A DNA stretch of 64,000 bases, taken from assembly GCA_038093975.1 (NCBI GenBank), contig JBBPTG010000113.1, forward strand, positions 17,884-81,883, written 5' to 3'. Below the pieces are notes generated by a model. The model did not search any database. It saw nothing but the letters and a program-made list of their open reading frames with translations, and was not told the origin of the DNA. Source of the stretch: Chalciporus piperatus (Eukaryota > Basidiomycota > Agaricomycetes > Boletales > Boletaceae). This document shows positions 13,825 through 23,484 of this stretch, in pieces (the stretch's first letter is position 1; each line of letters opens with the position of its first letter). The position numbers and the translations under genes are program-made.

Positions 13825-14798
13825 ATGGTCGAGTCTAACGTTCTCCTTGCACACATACTCTCCCAAACGAAACAAAATGTTCAACTACTCATGGATCACG
13901 ACGTCCTCACGGAGGAAAGTGGACTAGCGATCTTGTCGAGCCTCCAAGTCGTCCCCACTCGGAGGAAGAACTCGGATAACCCAATCGTTGACTCTCTGAC
14001 GCAGCAAACTCAGCGTTTGAGTATGTCGTCTCCACGGAGCATTGGAACAACACCCCATCGCAAAGTAGAAGCTCGCGCCAATTGGGAATGGTCTAGCGAA
14101 GTACGCGTGACCCTACCGCATGTCGGAGGTGCTCCTCACCTATTAGTTGTAGGATCCGAAGGATCTATCGTTGCATGTCGGAGACATCATCGAGATCATC
14201 GCAGAGACAAATGCGGATTGGTGGATGGGCCGTGATCGTTCCGGGAGAGAGGGCCTGTTCCCGTCCAATTATGTTGAGAAGCTGCCACTTCGAGAGTTGT
14301 CACCGATTTCAGTGGCGGGATCAAGCATTTCGCGAACACACATGAGTCCAATGGGGGGATCCGGATTCGCAGATCATCGGTATTCTTCCTCTGGGCATGC
14401 AATGTCGTACCTGCATACACATGCACCTCCACCCCACCAACAATATCCTACTCCCCGCGCCCCGCCTCCTGCTGGACCACCTGCTGGACCAGCTCACTAT
14501 GCTGTCAGCTACTCTTATACGCCACCGCCGCAGGGTTCTCTTGCGGCGGCGATGCGTCAGCAGGGTCCGGCCCCAAGCTCTCAGCTCGGGGCCCTTGGAC
14601 ATACGGTGGGTGCTATTTTAGATCGGTAGCTAAGCTTATGATGCGTCATGCTATTCTTTCTTTAGATGGCGCAATCTGCCGCTAGCGGTGTAGGACTTGG
14701 AGCTGGTAAGCATCAGGGCCCCAATAGTTGCTATGCAGTTCTGACTGTTGATTGTAGGAGCTGCAATTGGGGGTGGGGTCATCAACTCGATGTTCTGA
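13825..14798 (+). CDS. SH3-domain protein, Lsb1/Pin3 (Las17-binding)-like
   Basis: Actin-patch adaptor type. The start 'MVESNVLLAHILSQTKQNVQLL' at 13825 is the characteristic N-terminal helix of the Lsb1/Pin3 family. An intron at about 14100-14150 must be removed to join 'ARANWEWSSE' to 'DPKDLSLHVGDIIEI', which restores one complete SH3 domain: ALYDY-like start (degenerate), 'DIIEIIAETNADWWMGR' and 'GREGLFPSNYVEKL'. The second half is Pro/Tyr/Gln/Ser-rich ('PPPAGPPAGPAHYAVSY'), as in the prion-inducing yeast members. Two last small exons give a Gly/Ala-rich end, 'GVGLGAG', 'AAIGGGVINSMF', with stop at 14796-14798. The conserved tryptophan pair and PSNY motif for polyproline binding are present. 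Role in endocytic actin regulation is inferred from the family. Confidence 0.88.
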
Positions 14799-15171
14799 GA
14801 AATTGATTGATTGGCTAGACACAAAGCTTGGCAATGCTTTGGGAATCAAGTAGAATCTTATTGGATGTTGCTGAGAAATTTACGACACAAGCGTGTGAAT
14901 GACCTGCCTGAATGGGGGTTACAGGGGGATGGCTGACATTGTGCTTACAGATATTGTTGTCCATTGCTGAGGAAATCTTCGAGTTATATTATCGAACTCA
15001 TGCTCGGCTTACTTACACACCCTCTTTGCTCACCCAGCCCGCCCCGGTCCTTTGCTTTCTACTCGCGTTCCCCTTCTAGCTCCCTTCCATACGCTTATAC
15101 TCTCTATTACACGCTCTCACCAACACCGTTCAATCCGCAATCTTCCCCTCCCCGGACTCTCTACCGGAACC
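14799..15171. promoter_or_regulatory. Upstream region of the DsbA-like gene
   Basis: Roughly 370 bp without a gene. It is pyrimidine-rich on the plus strand from about 15010 to 15165, immediately before the ATG at 15172, typical of a fungal promoter and 5' UTR. Confidence 0.45.
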
Positions 15172-16169
15172 ATGTCCGAGCTTGGCTCTCAACAATCTCG
15201 TCGTCCCATGAAAATAATCGTCATATCAGACTATGTTTGTCCCCTGTCTTCTCTCTATTCTCATCTCCTCTAAGACACCACAGATATGCGGTTTCTGCTA
15301 CATAGGCAACAAGGCTCTTCATGACGCCATAGAAGCCTGTCGCGACCTACCCTTCCGCTTCGACGTCGAGTTCCGTCCGTTCACCCTCATGTGCTCAGCG
15401 TCCCTGTACTCTAGCGACGCAAACAAGGGCTTCAGTCGAAACGCTTATCTCACCAAAAAGTTTGGCAAGGAGCAAGCAGAGGCAAAGTGGAAAGTCGCAG
15501 CGGATATGGCCGAAAAGGCAGGTCTAAAGATGTGAGTCTCGATTTACATCGTGGTCAGTTCCATTGATCGATTCCTCCTGTTTTCCAGGGCAGAAGATGG
15601 TGTCGTGTGTCGGTCAATTCAAGCACACCGACTTTCCGTGAAGGCCTACCAAGTCGGCGGCCAAGTGATGCAACAGGAGCTCAATTCCCTCATCTTCGAT
15701 GCATGCTTCGCAAAGGGCGAAGACATCAGCGAGAACGCTTTCCTTGCGGATGCAGCCGTCAAAGTCGGTCTCATGAATAAGGAGAGGGTATGTGTCCCGC
15801 TTCCATCACGTTGCTTAAATTCAGACATCTTCCAAAGGCAATCGAGTTCCTCAACTCCACAGAAACCCTCGATTGCGTCGAAAAGATGATCGAGGCGGCC
15901 AGAGCGAATGGCGTCAACGGGGTTCCATTCATCATCATAGATGGAAAGTGGGCCTTGAACGGCGTGCAATCCAGTGAATGCTACACCCAGGTGAGCTGGT
16001 CCCTCATTCATCTAATTTCAGTTCCCATCGGTTTGGGATCGCTAACATCATTTGATAGATTTTCCGCAGGCTGGCCCAATCGCACGCCTCACCAACGCTC
16101 AAACGTATATCCAAGGCATGCACTGAATGCAAGGATCCTATAATCGCCCCTTCACTTTCCGTGCAATGA
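15172..16169 (+). CDS. DsbA/FrnE-like thioredoxin-fold oxidoreductase
   Basis: Thioredoxin-fold protein of the DSBA-like superfamily (FrnE / HCCA-isomerase type), probably cytosolic, acting on disulfides or glutathione conjugates. Start ATG 15172. A 50-nt intron begins after 'ISDY' and, when removed, gives 'DYICGFCYIGNKAL', placing a CGFC active-site motif at the expected N-terminal position. Next come 'FRFDVEFRPFTL' and an all-helical insert ('KKFGKEQAEAKWKVAADMAEKAGL', 'RLSVKAYQVGGQVMQQELNSLIFDACFAKGEDIS'). The second thioredoxin half contains 'VNGVPFIIIDGKWALNGVQ', with the cis-Pro of 'GVPFI' that is diagnostic of the fold. Four introns are evident and the stop is TGA 16167-16169. A Cys pair near the end ('ACTEC') is unusual but unexplained. 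Confidence 0.88.
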
Positions 16170-17241
16170 CGACTCTGCACGCCTTTCCTCTTTTCTCTCT
16201 ACCATATTCCCTAGCTCTGTCGACTTCGCATCTCGCTGGATCGCCTATCGTGTCGCGGCTTCTTCTTCGCTCGTTATATATATATCTCCCGATCTCGACT
16301 TTCCTTGCAGGAACCTATCTCGAGCGGATTTATCCCTCTGCACGCAATTACAAAGGTCTATGTACCACGGACTAGTCTTCTTATTTTCCGAACATCCTGT
16401 GATATGTTGCATACACCCATACTCTGCTGTTTTCATATTCAATCGATTTGTAACATTTCACTTGTCGAGGTAAGGTAGCTCGAGATGTGTAATCTCCAGG
16501 TGATGCCCTCGAAGCTCATGCTTTTCCCGACCGCTCAGAGATCTTACAACCAAATGGCATAAGTATCGCGAGGCACGCACTTATCGCTCCCAATTTGTAA
16601 GTATTTGATCGCGTAGACACATTCATTGTTGCGCCCGCAGTTTACAGTTATACCTTTCAGTCTGCGGATTCGTTGGCTCACGGCTCGGGAGCTGCATCTC
16701 CGTGGGCGCGCCGAACTTTACCCGCATATCCGCCAGAACAACCGAGCTTACCATTTCATGCTTGATGGATGCACAGAGAGACCTCGTGAGCATCTGCATA
16801 TCGCCCCAGGACCTCAGTGAGGCACACGCGGGACGAGGTATCCGATATCAAATTGAAGGTGCAGAGTATCGTGGCATATCACAGTAATGATTATTCAGAT
16901 TTTTGCTAGTGTATGTTCCCGGAGCTGGGAATATCTTTCGACCGCTTACCCCCACATTCTCTAGACAGACCGAAGATTGAAGGAAGACAGTCCTTCCTTC
17001 TCACTACGCACATTCTCGCAGACAGCATCCCTACTGTCACGGAGCAACCTGGTGACTTTGGTGTCGGAGTTCGCAGATTATTTCCGATGTTGATGGGGTA
17101 GCAAACAACATTATGGTGCAAGTATGTGCCACCACAGGCGATGTGTTCCTAGGCGAAAGTGTGACGGTTAGAGGGTGCGATGGCGTAGAGAGGTTGCACA
17201 CTACCAACTGCACAAAGCCTGAGAGTCTTAGAGACGGTGCG
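16170..17241. other. 1-kb gap, no gene recognised
   Basis: Several overlapping 60-aa frames exist on the plus strand between 16600 and 17100, but none matches a family I know and none keeps a frame. It may be decayed coding sequence or simple intergenic DNA. I cannot support a gene. Confidence 0.4.
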
Positions 17242-17739
17242 CTATGATTTCCACCTGCGCAAAATGTCCTCGAGCTCGTTTCGTATGCCATTGGCTGGCA
17301 GATGAGATGGCACCATCCCGTTCACTTTGAGCTTCTCCACCGCTTGAAGCACCCAACTCTGGCAATTCCAATCTTCCCTTCCCCTGAAAACAGCAACCTG
17401 CTTCATCAGGACATCGACTTCGGCCATTCTTTTGGGATTGATAGTGCTGAGGGGAAGACAACCTCTGTATTGCTCTGCGAGGATCTCCATGTATTCGTAC
17501 TCCGTACGCGAGTAGGTGAAGGTGTCGATGTTCCCGATGGCTTGGTAGCATGTACCCCAGTGATCTTCCAGGTCTGCATACTCTCTGCCAGAACTACTTT
17601 TGAGCAGAGACTCTGGGGTTGCATCTGCGATGAGGAAGAGGGCCCAGTGTAGGGGCATTCGCTCGCCATCTATGCCACGGCCGCGCCAATATTGTGCGAT
17701 GCAGATAGTGAGTGAGTTGGAACTGATTTGGTCTGTCAT
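17242..17739 (-). CDS. Small unknown fungal protein with HWALF and NCQSW motifs
   Basis: Single-exon 165-residue protein, ATG 17737-17739 to TAG 17242-17244. I do not recognise a named family with certainty. The order of conserved-looking elements is 'MPLHWALFLI' near residue 30, 'WGTCYQAIGN', 'EYEYMEILAEQYRGC', then 'GREDWNCQSWVLQAVEKL' and a short acidic/basic end. A His in a beta-strand followed later by a Cys at a helix start (N-C-Q-x-W) is reminiscent of permuted papain-like or LRAT/PPPDE-like folds, so a small cysteine hydrolase fold is possible, but that is inference. Its length is normal for such proteins. It stands alone between two plus-strand genes. Confidence 0.6.
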   Translation of the reverse strand: MTDQISSNSLTICIAQYWRGRGIDGERMPLHWALFLIADATPESLLKSSSGREYADLEDHWGTCYQAIGNIDTFTYSRTEYEYMEILAEQYRGCLPLSTINPKRMAEVDVLMKQVAVFRGREDWNCQSWVLQAVEKLKVNGMVPSHLPANGIRNELEDILRRWKS

Positions 17740-17987
17740 GATTGAAATGGTAATGGGGCCGTGTCTACGACAATATACCTGGAAATGATACTGTACAGCT
17801 CAAAGCGAATTGGACAAAGCAAGGTGTGGAGGTCGCCGTTGTGAGCCTGATCGTACAGTGGCTGATTTCCCGCGCCACCGCTTCGCCATCCCGGCGGCAG
17901 AACGGCTTACGGTTTAGTAGTCCCCCCTTTGGTTTTCAACCACTTCACAACCTGGTTCAAGTTCACATCGCACCAGGTAAAACATAG

Positions 17988-20073
17988 ATGACTCTCTTCG
18001 TACCTCTCGACCAGAACCAGTCTCCCCCATCATCACCCTCCTTCCTGGTACACGCTGACGATGTCGAGAGCCATTTAAGAAAGGTGCTGAGAACAATCAT
18101 CAAGGCCAGGCGGTTGGTAGTCGTATGTGGTGCGTGCCCCTCCTCGCTGATAAAAAAACGGAAACGTTCGGAACGCTGTTTCTGAGGCCGCGTCACATCT
18201 CAGGCGCCGGCATTTCTGTCCAAGCAGGGATACCTGACTTCCGATCATCAACTGGCCTCTTCCAGACCCTAAAGCGGGACAATCCCAAAGAGGCTCTCAC
18301 GTCAGGAAAAGATCTGTTTGATGCATCCGTATTCAATGTGAGCTTCTCAACCCATCATATTCATCCCTCCGATCTCGCTGGGCGTATGCTCCTGTGCCCG
18401 GGCGACTACTTTGGGGCCACCCTATGTTGATTCGATCGCCACGGTTTCATCATCTCCTTGTGCCCAAGCAGCGGGGAACAGGTGCTTACAACAACTCCCA
18501 CAGTCAGAGCACACAACCTCGCTATTCTGTCAAATGATTGCTCAGTTGTCCGAGTTATCGCAAGCGGCGACCCCTACTCCCTTTCACCAGCTTCTTCGTG
18601 TCCTCGACGACCGTGGCGGGCTCTTGCGGGTGTATACGCAGAACATCGATGCGATAGAATCAAAATCCGGTCTCTCGTTCGGCGTCCCAGAGTTCGAAGA
18701 CAAGCGTTACAAGCCTCGATCAAGAGCTAAAGCGTCCCCTGCCGCTTGTCCCTCGGATCCCGGTCCATCTACAAGCTCAACTCCAATGCAGCCTCCTAAT
18801 TCGCAGGCAAGTTTACGTTTGCCTTCACCTGCAGTGGAGGTGCCTCGATGTATCCCTCTTCACGGCACGCTCCAAACGCTCCACTGTCAAACATGCATAC
18901 ACACGTTCCCGCTTGAGGATCACATCGATTCATTGACATCAGGAACGCCACCCTACTGCCCGCAATGCACACAAATGGAGGAGACTCGCCAGCTGGTCGG
19001 CAAGCGTGCTCGCGGCGTGGGCAAGCTCCGCCCTAGCGTGGTCCTTTACAATGAACTACACAAGGACGGAGAGGGTGTTGGGGAGGTTGTTAGGAGGGAT
19101 CTTGTTGGAAGTTCAAAGGGAAAAGGTCGCAGTGGAGCGGACGTCCTCTTGGTGGTTGGCACCAGTTTGAGAGTTCCAGGAACGAAACGCATCGTGCGCG
19201 AGTTTTCAAAGGCTGTACGGTCCCGCGGCTCCAGTTCAAGCAACGATCACCCCGATCCCACGGCCCCAGTCCCGTCTCCGTCACCCCGTCGTTCCTTGCA
19301 ATCAAAAGATGGGATTCCTCCTATGAAATCGATATATATCAATCTCGACTTCCCGGTTCCTACTCGCGAATGGGAAGGAGTATTCGATGCGTGGGTACAG
19401 GGTGACGCACAGGGCCTTGCGCAGATGTTAATGGAGGAAATTGCAAAAGACGTCGCAGCGAAGGAGGCCGTGCTTGAAAGGAAGCGGAAACGCGAGGAGG
19501 AAGCAGCACTAGCCGAGCAAGGTGTGGTAACGGACCAAGCACCACCTTCGAATAAACGCAAAACTGCACACCAGAAGTCTGGTAACCCAAGCACCACCTT
19601 CGAATAAACGCAAAACTGCACACCAGAAGTCTGCCAAACCTCCCTCTTCTCGAAAGCGAAAACCCTCGGACGGGACACCCAGTGCTCCTCGGATACCTCG
19701 TAGCAACAAAAAATCTACGAAGTCAACCCCAAGTAAAGATGTGACCACGTCTGCTTCGAAGTCTGCACCTTCAGAGAAGGTCTTCATCCGTATCCCGAGC
19801 AGACGTATGATCCCCGAGGTCGTTATTCCGGCCCCCTCCCCTTTGAATGTCCTCATCAAAGAACCGCAAGGTTTTCCGAGCACTCCCCCTACTTCGCAAC
19901 TCAAACCGAGGAAGTTCTCCTCTGTGAGTCAGAAGCATGACCACGATCGGTATCCTGCTTCTGACAAGACGGAGAGCGATCTGACTGGTGACAGTGATCT
20001 GTCCGACGTTGATTCCGATGTGGAAGTCGCAGATGAGCTTCCCACCACTGCTCTTTTTTCTTATCCTCCGTAA
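17988..20073 (+). CDS. Sirtuin (Hst3/Hst4-like NAD-dependent deacetylase), tail disrupted by a tandem duplication
   Basis: Nuclear class I sirtuin, family known for removing histone H3 K56 acetylation. Start ATG 17988. After an intron within 'VVCGAGIS' come 'AGISVQAGIPDFRS' and 'GLF' (NAD site), then 'TPFHQLLRVLDDRG', 'VYTQNIDAIE', the catalytic 'CIPLHGTLQTLHC', the zinc ribbon C-x2-C ... 'YCPQC', 'LRPSVVLYNE', 'VLLVVGTSLRVPGTKR' and 'YINLDFPVPTREWEGVFD'. Hst3/4-like features are the VPGTKR motif and the long inserts. The basic Lys/Arg-rich tail is hit by a 52-bp tandem duplication (second copy beginning near 19582) that shifts the frame and would stop at about 19605-19607. The original frame continues openly from 19627 to a stop at 20073 (Ser/Lys-rich, then acidic). 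A GT (19527) to AG (19626) splice of 100 nt in phase 0 would bypass the lesion. The catalytic domain is intact either way. Confidence 0.85.
19527..19633 (+). repeat. 52-55 bp tandem duplication inside sirtuin coding tail
   Basis: The sequence starting 'ccaagcaccaccttcg' and ending 'ccagaagtctg' occurs at 19535 and again 52 bp later at 19587, essentially without mismatch. The flanking 'ggtaac' is repeated at 55 bp because the second copy lacks three bases. 52 is not a multiple of 3, so the duplication moves translation to another frame. Confidence 0.9.
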
Positions 20074-20343
20074 CCGTAATGTGGCGCTTCACTTTCACTG
20101 GCATGGATTGGATTGCAGTCTCTTTGCATTTTCAAAACAGAACGTGTCGTCTATCCTTATTCTATTTATCATTAAGTGGTTTAAAATACACACTGCGGCC
20201 GCGCATGCATTACTTACCGGGAAGAAGTCGCATGAAGGGACCAGCAAGTGTTTGTAGTCAGTGGAGAACCTGAAAGTTCGCACGGTGGTACGCGTACATG
20301 TCATCGCTCTCGACACTACACTCAAACTACATTACACCAAGCC

Positions 20344-20781
20344 ATGTCGTCCTCAGCAAGCACATCTAAGCCCACTGAGAGCTCCGCAAAGGCACCCGAG
20401 AAACCAAAGTCTGAAGACGTTCCACACCTGGGTGTTCTAGAGGAGGACGATGAGTTCGAGGAATTCGAATGTGCAGGTGCGGCCCGCGTTACGCGTCGAT
20501 CCTTTTTTTGGCTGAAGATGAGAGCGTAGATTGGGATGACTCCCAGACGGACTTGGCACACCTGAACGGTGCCGCGCCTGGCGCCGCTAACTCGGGCGGT
20601 GATAAGCTCTGGGAGGATAATTGGGATGACGATGACATCGAGGACGAGTTTAGCGTGCAGCTACGGTGAGTCAGTGTGGCAAAACGCGCATATAGTTTGG
20701 GAGGTATCTGATCTTGACTTGATCTCTAGGAATGAGCTTGCAAAAACAGCGAAAGGGGGCTCGGATGCCATGCAGCACTGA
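20344..20781 (+). CDS. SEM1: Sem1/Dss1 (Rpn15), 26S proteasome lid subunit
   Basis: Small acidic intrinsically disordered protein of the proteasome lid, which also functions in TREX-2 mRNA export and recombination complexes. Start ATG 20344. The N-terminus is Ser/Lys/Pro-rich, then 'LGVLEEDDEFEEFE', intron (about 20478-20517), 'WDDSQTDLAHL' after it, a Gly/Ala linker, and the invariant 'LWEDNWDDDDIEDEFSVQL' block. A second intron follows 'LR', and the last exon gives 'NELAKTAKGGSDAMQH' with stop at 20779-20781. The paired acidic/Trp blocks are exactly those of the family. The N-terminus before the first block is longer than in yeast Sem1 but usual for basidiomycetes (from memory, not checked). 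Confidence 0.94.
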
Positions 20782-20954
20782 TCTCATGGTTAACGATCAC
20801 TTCACACTCAATCTTGTAACACCATGAATCGCACTGTTGACCTCACGCTATGCAACGGAAAGATGGGATGGATCTTAGGCACCGAATGAATGTGGTATAC
20901 TGTCCCTGCGCTCTATCGCGTTCCTGGTATAATTGTCTGTCTATCCGGGGCATA

Positions 20955-22702
20955 TCACTCCTTCTCGTCCCTCAAATCAGGCAGACGTCGGGACAACACG
21001 ACTAAAATCGTGGTAAGTACTGCCAGTCCGACATAGACCAAGTTGCCGCCAAGCACATTGTATTCCTTGGAAAACGCGAACAGCGACGTGGTCAATGCTG
21101 GGCCGATGGCACGCGCGATTGACGCCAGGGTCTGGCTGAGCCCGTTTGTCGTACCCAGCGATTGCTTGTTGGGGGCCGCTCTCGTGGTGAATATGAAGAT
21201 AACAGCTACATCATCGAGGTAAGTTAATGTCTCGAGAAGAACTGATCGACGCACTGTATGACAAGTCCATTAGGACCATCAACGTGAGCTGGACTACGAG
21301 AAGGAACCAGATCACAGGTCCGACTTTTCCTTGTGTCGTGACTACAGCACTCATGACAGGGAAAAGGAGAATCAGAGGGTAATAAAAGAGGATAGACCAA
21401 CAAAAGAGATTTTTAGCTCCAATCTTTTCTATGAGCTTTGTGGCGAATAATGCCTGCACGAGACCGTCGACTATCCCGAAAATTGCCAAGAACGTTCCGA
21501 TAATCGACGGGGGGAATCCAAGACCACCGATTGCGATGGGTGACGAGTAAAACAAAGGGAGAAGAGCGAAAATGCCGATTTCTACGAGTGCTAGTGTTCC
21601 ATAGTTGGCGATTGGTATCATCACGGAGGAAGTTTTTAAGAGGGTCGAAATTGGAAACGGCCGCGTGTCGGCGGCAAGTTCATTTTCAGTAGCGGGTTCT
21701 TCCACTTGGGTGTGTTTTTTGCCTGTCTTTGTGGGCAAGGACTAGCAGCCGAGAATGAGCTCCTGGCACGCCCAAAACCAACATGAAAGATCTTACCTCT
21801 TTCATGAAAATTAGACAAACCAAAGAGGTTAACAATGCAAAGGATCCTGACACTGCACACGGTAGGAAGTATGGGTACTTGGCCCAGATTTCACCCTGAA
21901 AGATTTCAGGCCATTGATCTTGGGGCTTAGCAAGCGCTCCCCCATACAGTGGACTAAAACATGGGTCAATCTCTCTCAAGTTCAATGTACCAGTGGGACT
22001 CCCAAGACGCACGCAATGGTAGCTCCAACGCAGAATATTGCAGGCATGATGGCAAACACCTGAGCCATGTTGGTAGGATCGGTAATGTCACCGAGCATAC
22101 TCTTCATCACGCCGACGTTACCATTTAGAGCGCCAGCGATACATCGACTTGTATACCGTGTCAGCTTGAAAGAACCCAACCGTAAGAGGGACTTTACCTG
22201 ATTATCAGCGTGCCCAGCGTTCTCGATACTCCGAACGCAAAGTTGGAGATGCTCAAGCCAAGAAGGCCAATCAGTATGACAGGCTTGCGGCCAATGAAAT
22301 CAGACAGACGGCTCCATTGCAAGACGGTCGTGGCCTGTGTGACAAAGAAGAGGGATTCCTGGTGAAAGATAGGTATCACGATGCTTCTCGAAATGCTACC
22401 GCACCTACTATGAGTCCTGCATAATAACCAATCTTGCGGTCGTCTCCTCCGGTGATACCGAGTTCGCCGATTAGCTTTTGAAGGAGGGCACGCGCATGAT
22501 GTGAGTTTAGGACAGCTGGAGACGTTACGTAGAAATAGTGTTGACTCACCTGATTGATGAAAGGGAATATGTATGCAGACGACATAGGTTCTGCGATCAA
22601 TGCAAGGAAGACGATGTTGACCTGACTCCATGGCAAAGGAGTCTTGGCTTTGCCTTGGAGCAGAGGAGTCTCCTCGTTGGGACGTTCGTCATAATCTGCC
22701 AT
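20955..22702 (-). CDS. MFS transporter (DHA1/ZIFL-like)
   Basis: Twelve-helix major facilitator, probably a drug or metal-ligand proton antiporter. The real start is ATG 22702 ('MADYDERPNEETPLLQGK', with a dileucine-like sorting signal); upstream TTG frames were rejected. Helix 1 is 'VNIVFLALIAEPMSSAYIF'. The MFS motif A region is 'WSRLSDFIGRKPVILIG', and motif C-like helices include 'AQVFAIMPAIFCVGATIAC'. The long loop has 'PYFLPCAVSGSFALLTSLV'. The second half has 'FPPSIIGTFLAIFGIVDGLVQ' and 'SLGTTNGLSQTLASIARAIGPALTTSLF', a strong ZIFL/Tpo-like signature. At least eight small introns are present. The stop is TGA 20955-20957 after a charged tail. It lies tail-to-tail with Sem1. Confidence 0.9.
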
Positions 22703-23484
22703 GAGAGTATCGCGTGGCAAATTGTCGAAGGTTTACTCAAGGTTTACTTGCAAAACAAGTTTAAACTGTACTGACTACAAAACGAGTCAGACCTGTCTTG
22801 TTCCGGTGGAGTCACACCTGGTGACTCGGAGGTCCTGATTGCAAGTACTTGTTTTGGAGATGTTGAACCAGGAGTCCAGGACCGACAGAACATTTCCAGG
22901 TCCATATCGTAGTGGTAGTACCTATGTCAGATCACACAGACAAAATCACGAAGGGCAACTCATTGACGGTCAGGATACGGAGCAAACAGTGAGATGAAGG
23001 CAACAACAGTCAACACAATGGAGGGAGAGGAGAGCTGTGGAGCAACAGAATACAAGCTTTGAAAAAGGGGTTTCGTCGCTGACAAAGACGGTAATCCGGA
23101 CCGACATCCCATCAGTGGACGCACAATTTTGAAAGTGAGACCTGGACCACTTTCGGGTCCAGGAATATCGTAATTCAAAGTCTCAGCGCTGACAGTTTTG
23201 GCCACATGCTTCGAAAGCCGCGTGGTAGATCAGCTCTTTTAAGGACCAAAACCGGGTTTTGCCATGTAAAGGGCACGCCAAGAAAGGTGGAGGAGTCTAT
23301 GACAAGTCTATGACATAGTGAGAGACAGCGAGTGAACAACGTACAACGACGATTATATACTCGGTGGGTACGACAAAGGGCAGACTGAGAGAGTATTATA
23401 ACCAGGTATGTAGAGGGATAACGAGGGGCGACGACATAGGTTCCAACAGAAAGTATGAAATAAAATATGGTATCAACGGAGTGA
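22703..23484. promoter_or_regulatory. Upstream region of MFS gene with a perfect inverted repeat
   Basis: About 780 bp without a gene. It holds the promoter of the minus-strand transporter and the 3' flank of the next one. A GAGTCAC-ACCTG-GTGACTC inverted repeat lies near 22808-22826, about 110 bp upstream of the transporter start. Confidence 0.5.
22808..22826. repeat. Inverted repeat GAGTCAC/GTGACTC, possible operator
   Basis: Perfect 7-bp arms around a 5-bp spacer. Related half-sites (GTCACACCT and GGTGAC) recur near 33890-33957. Function as a transcription-factor site is inference. Confidence 0.45.
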
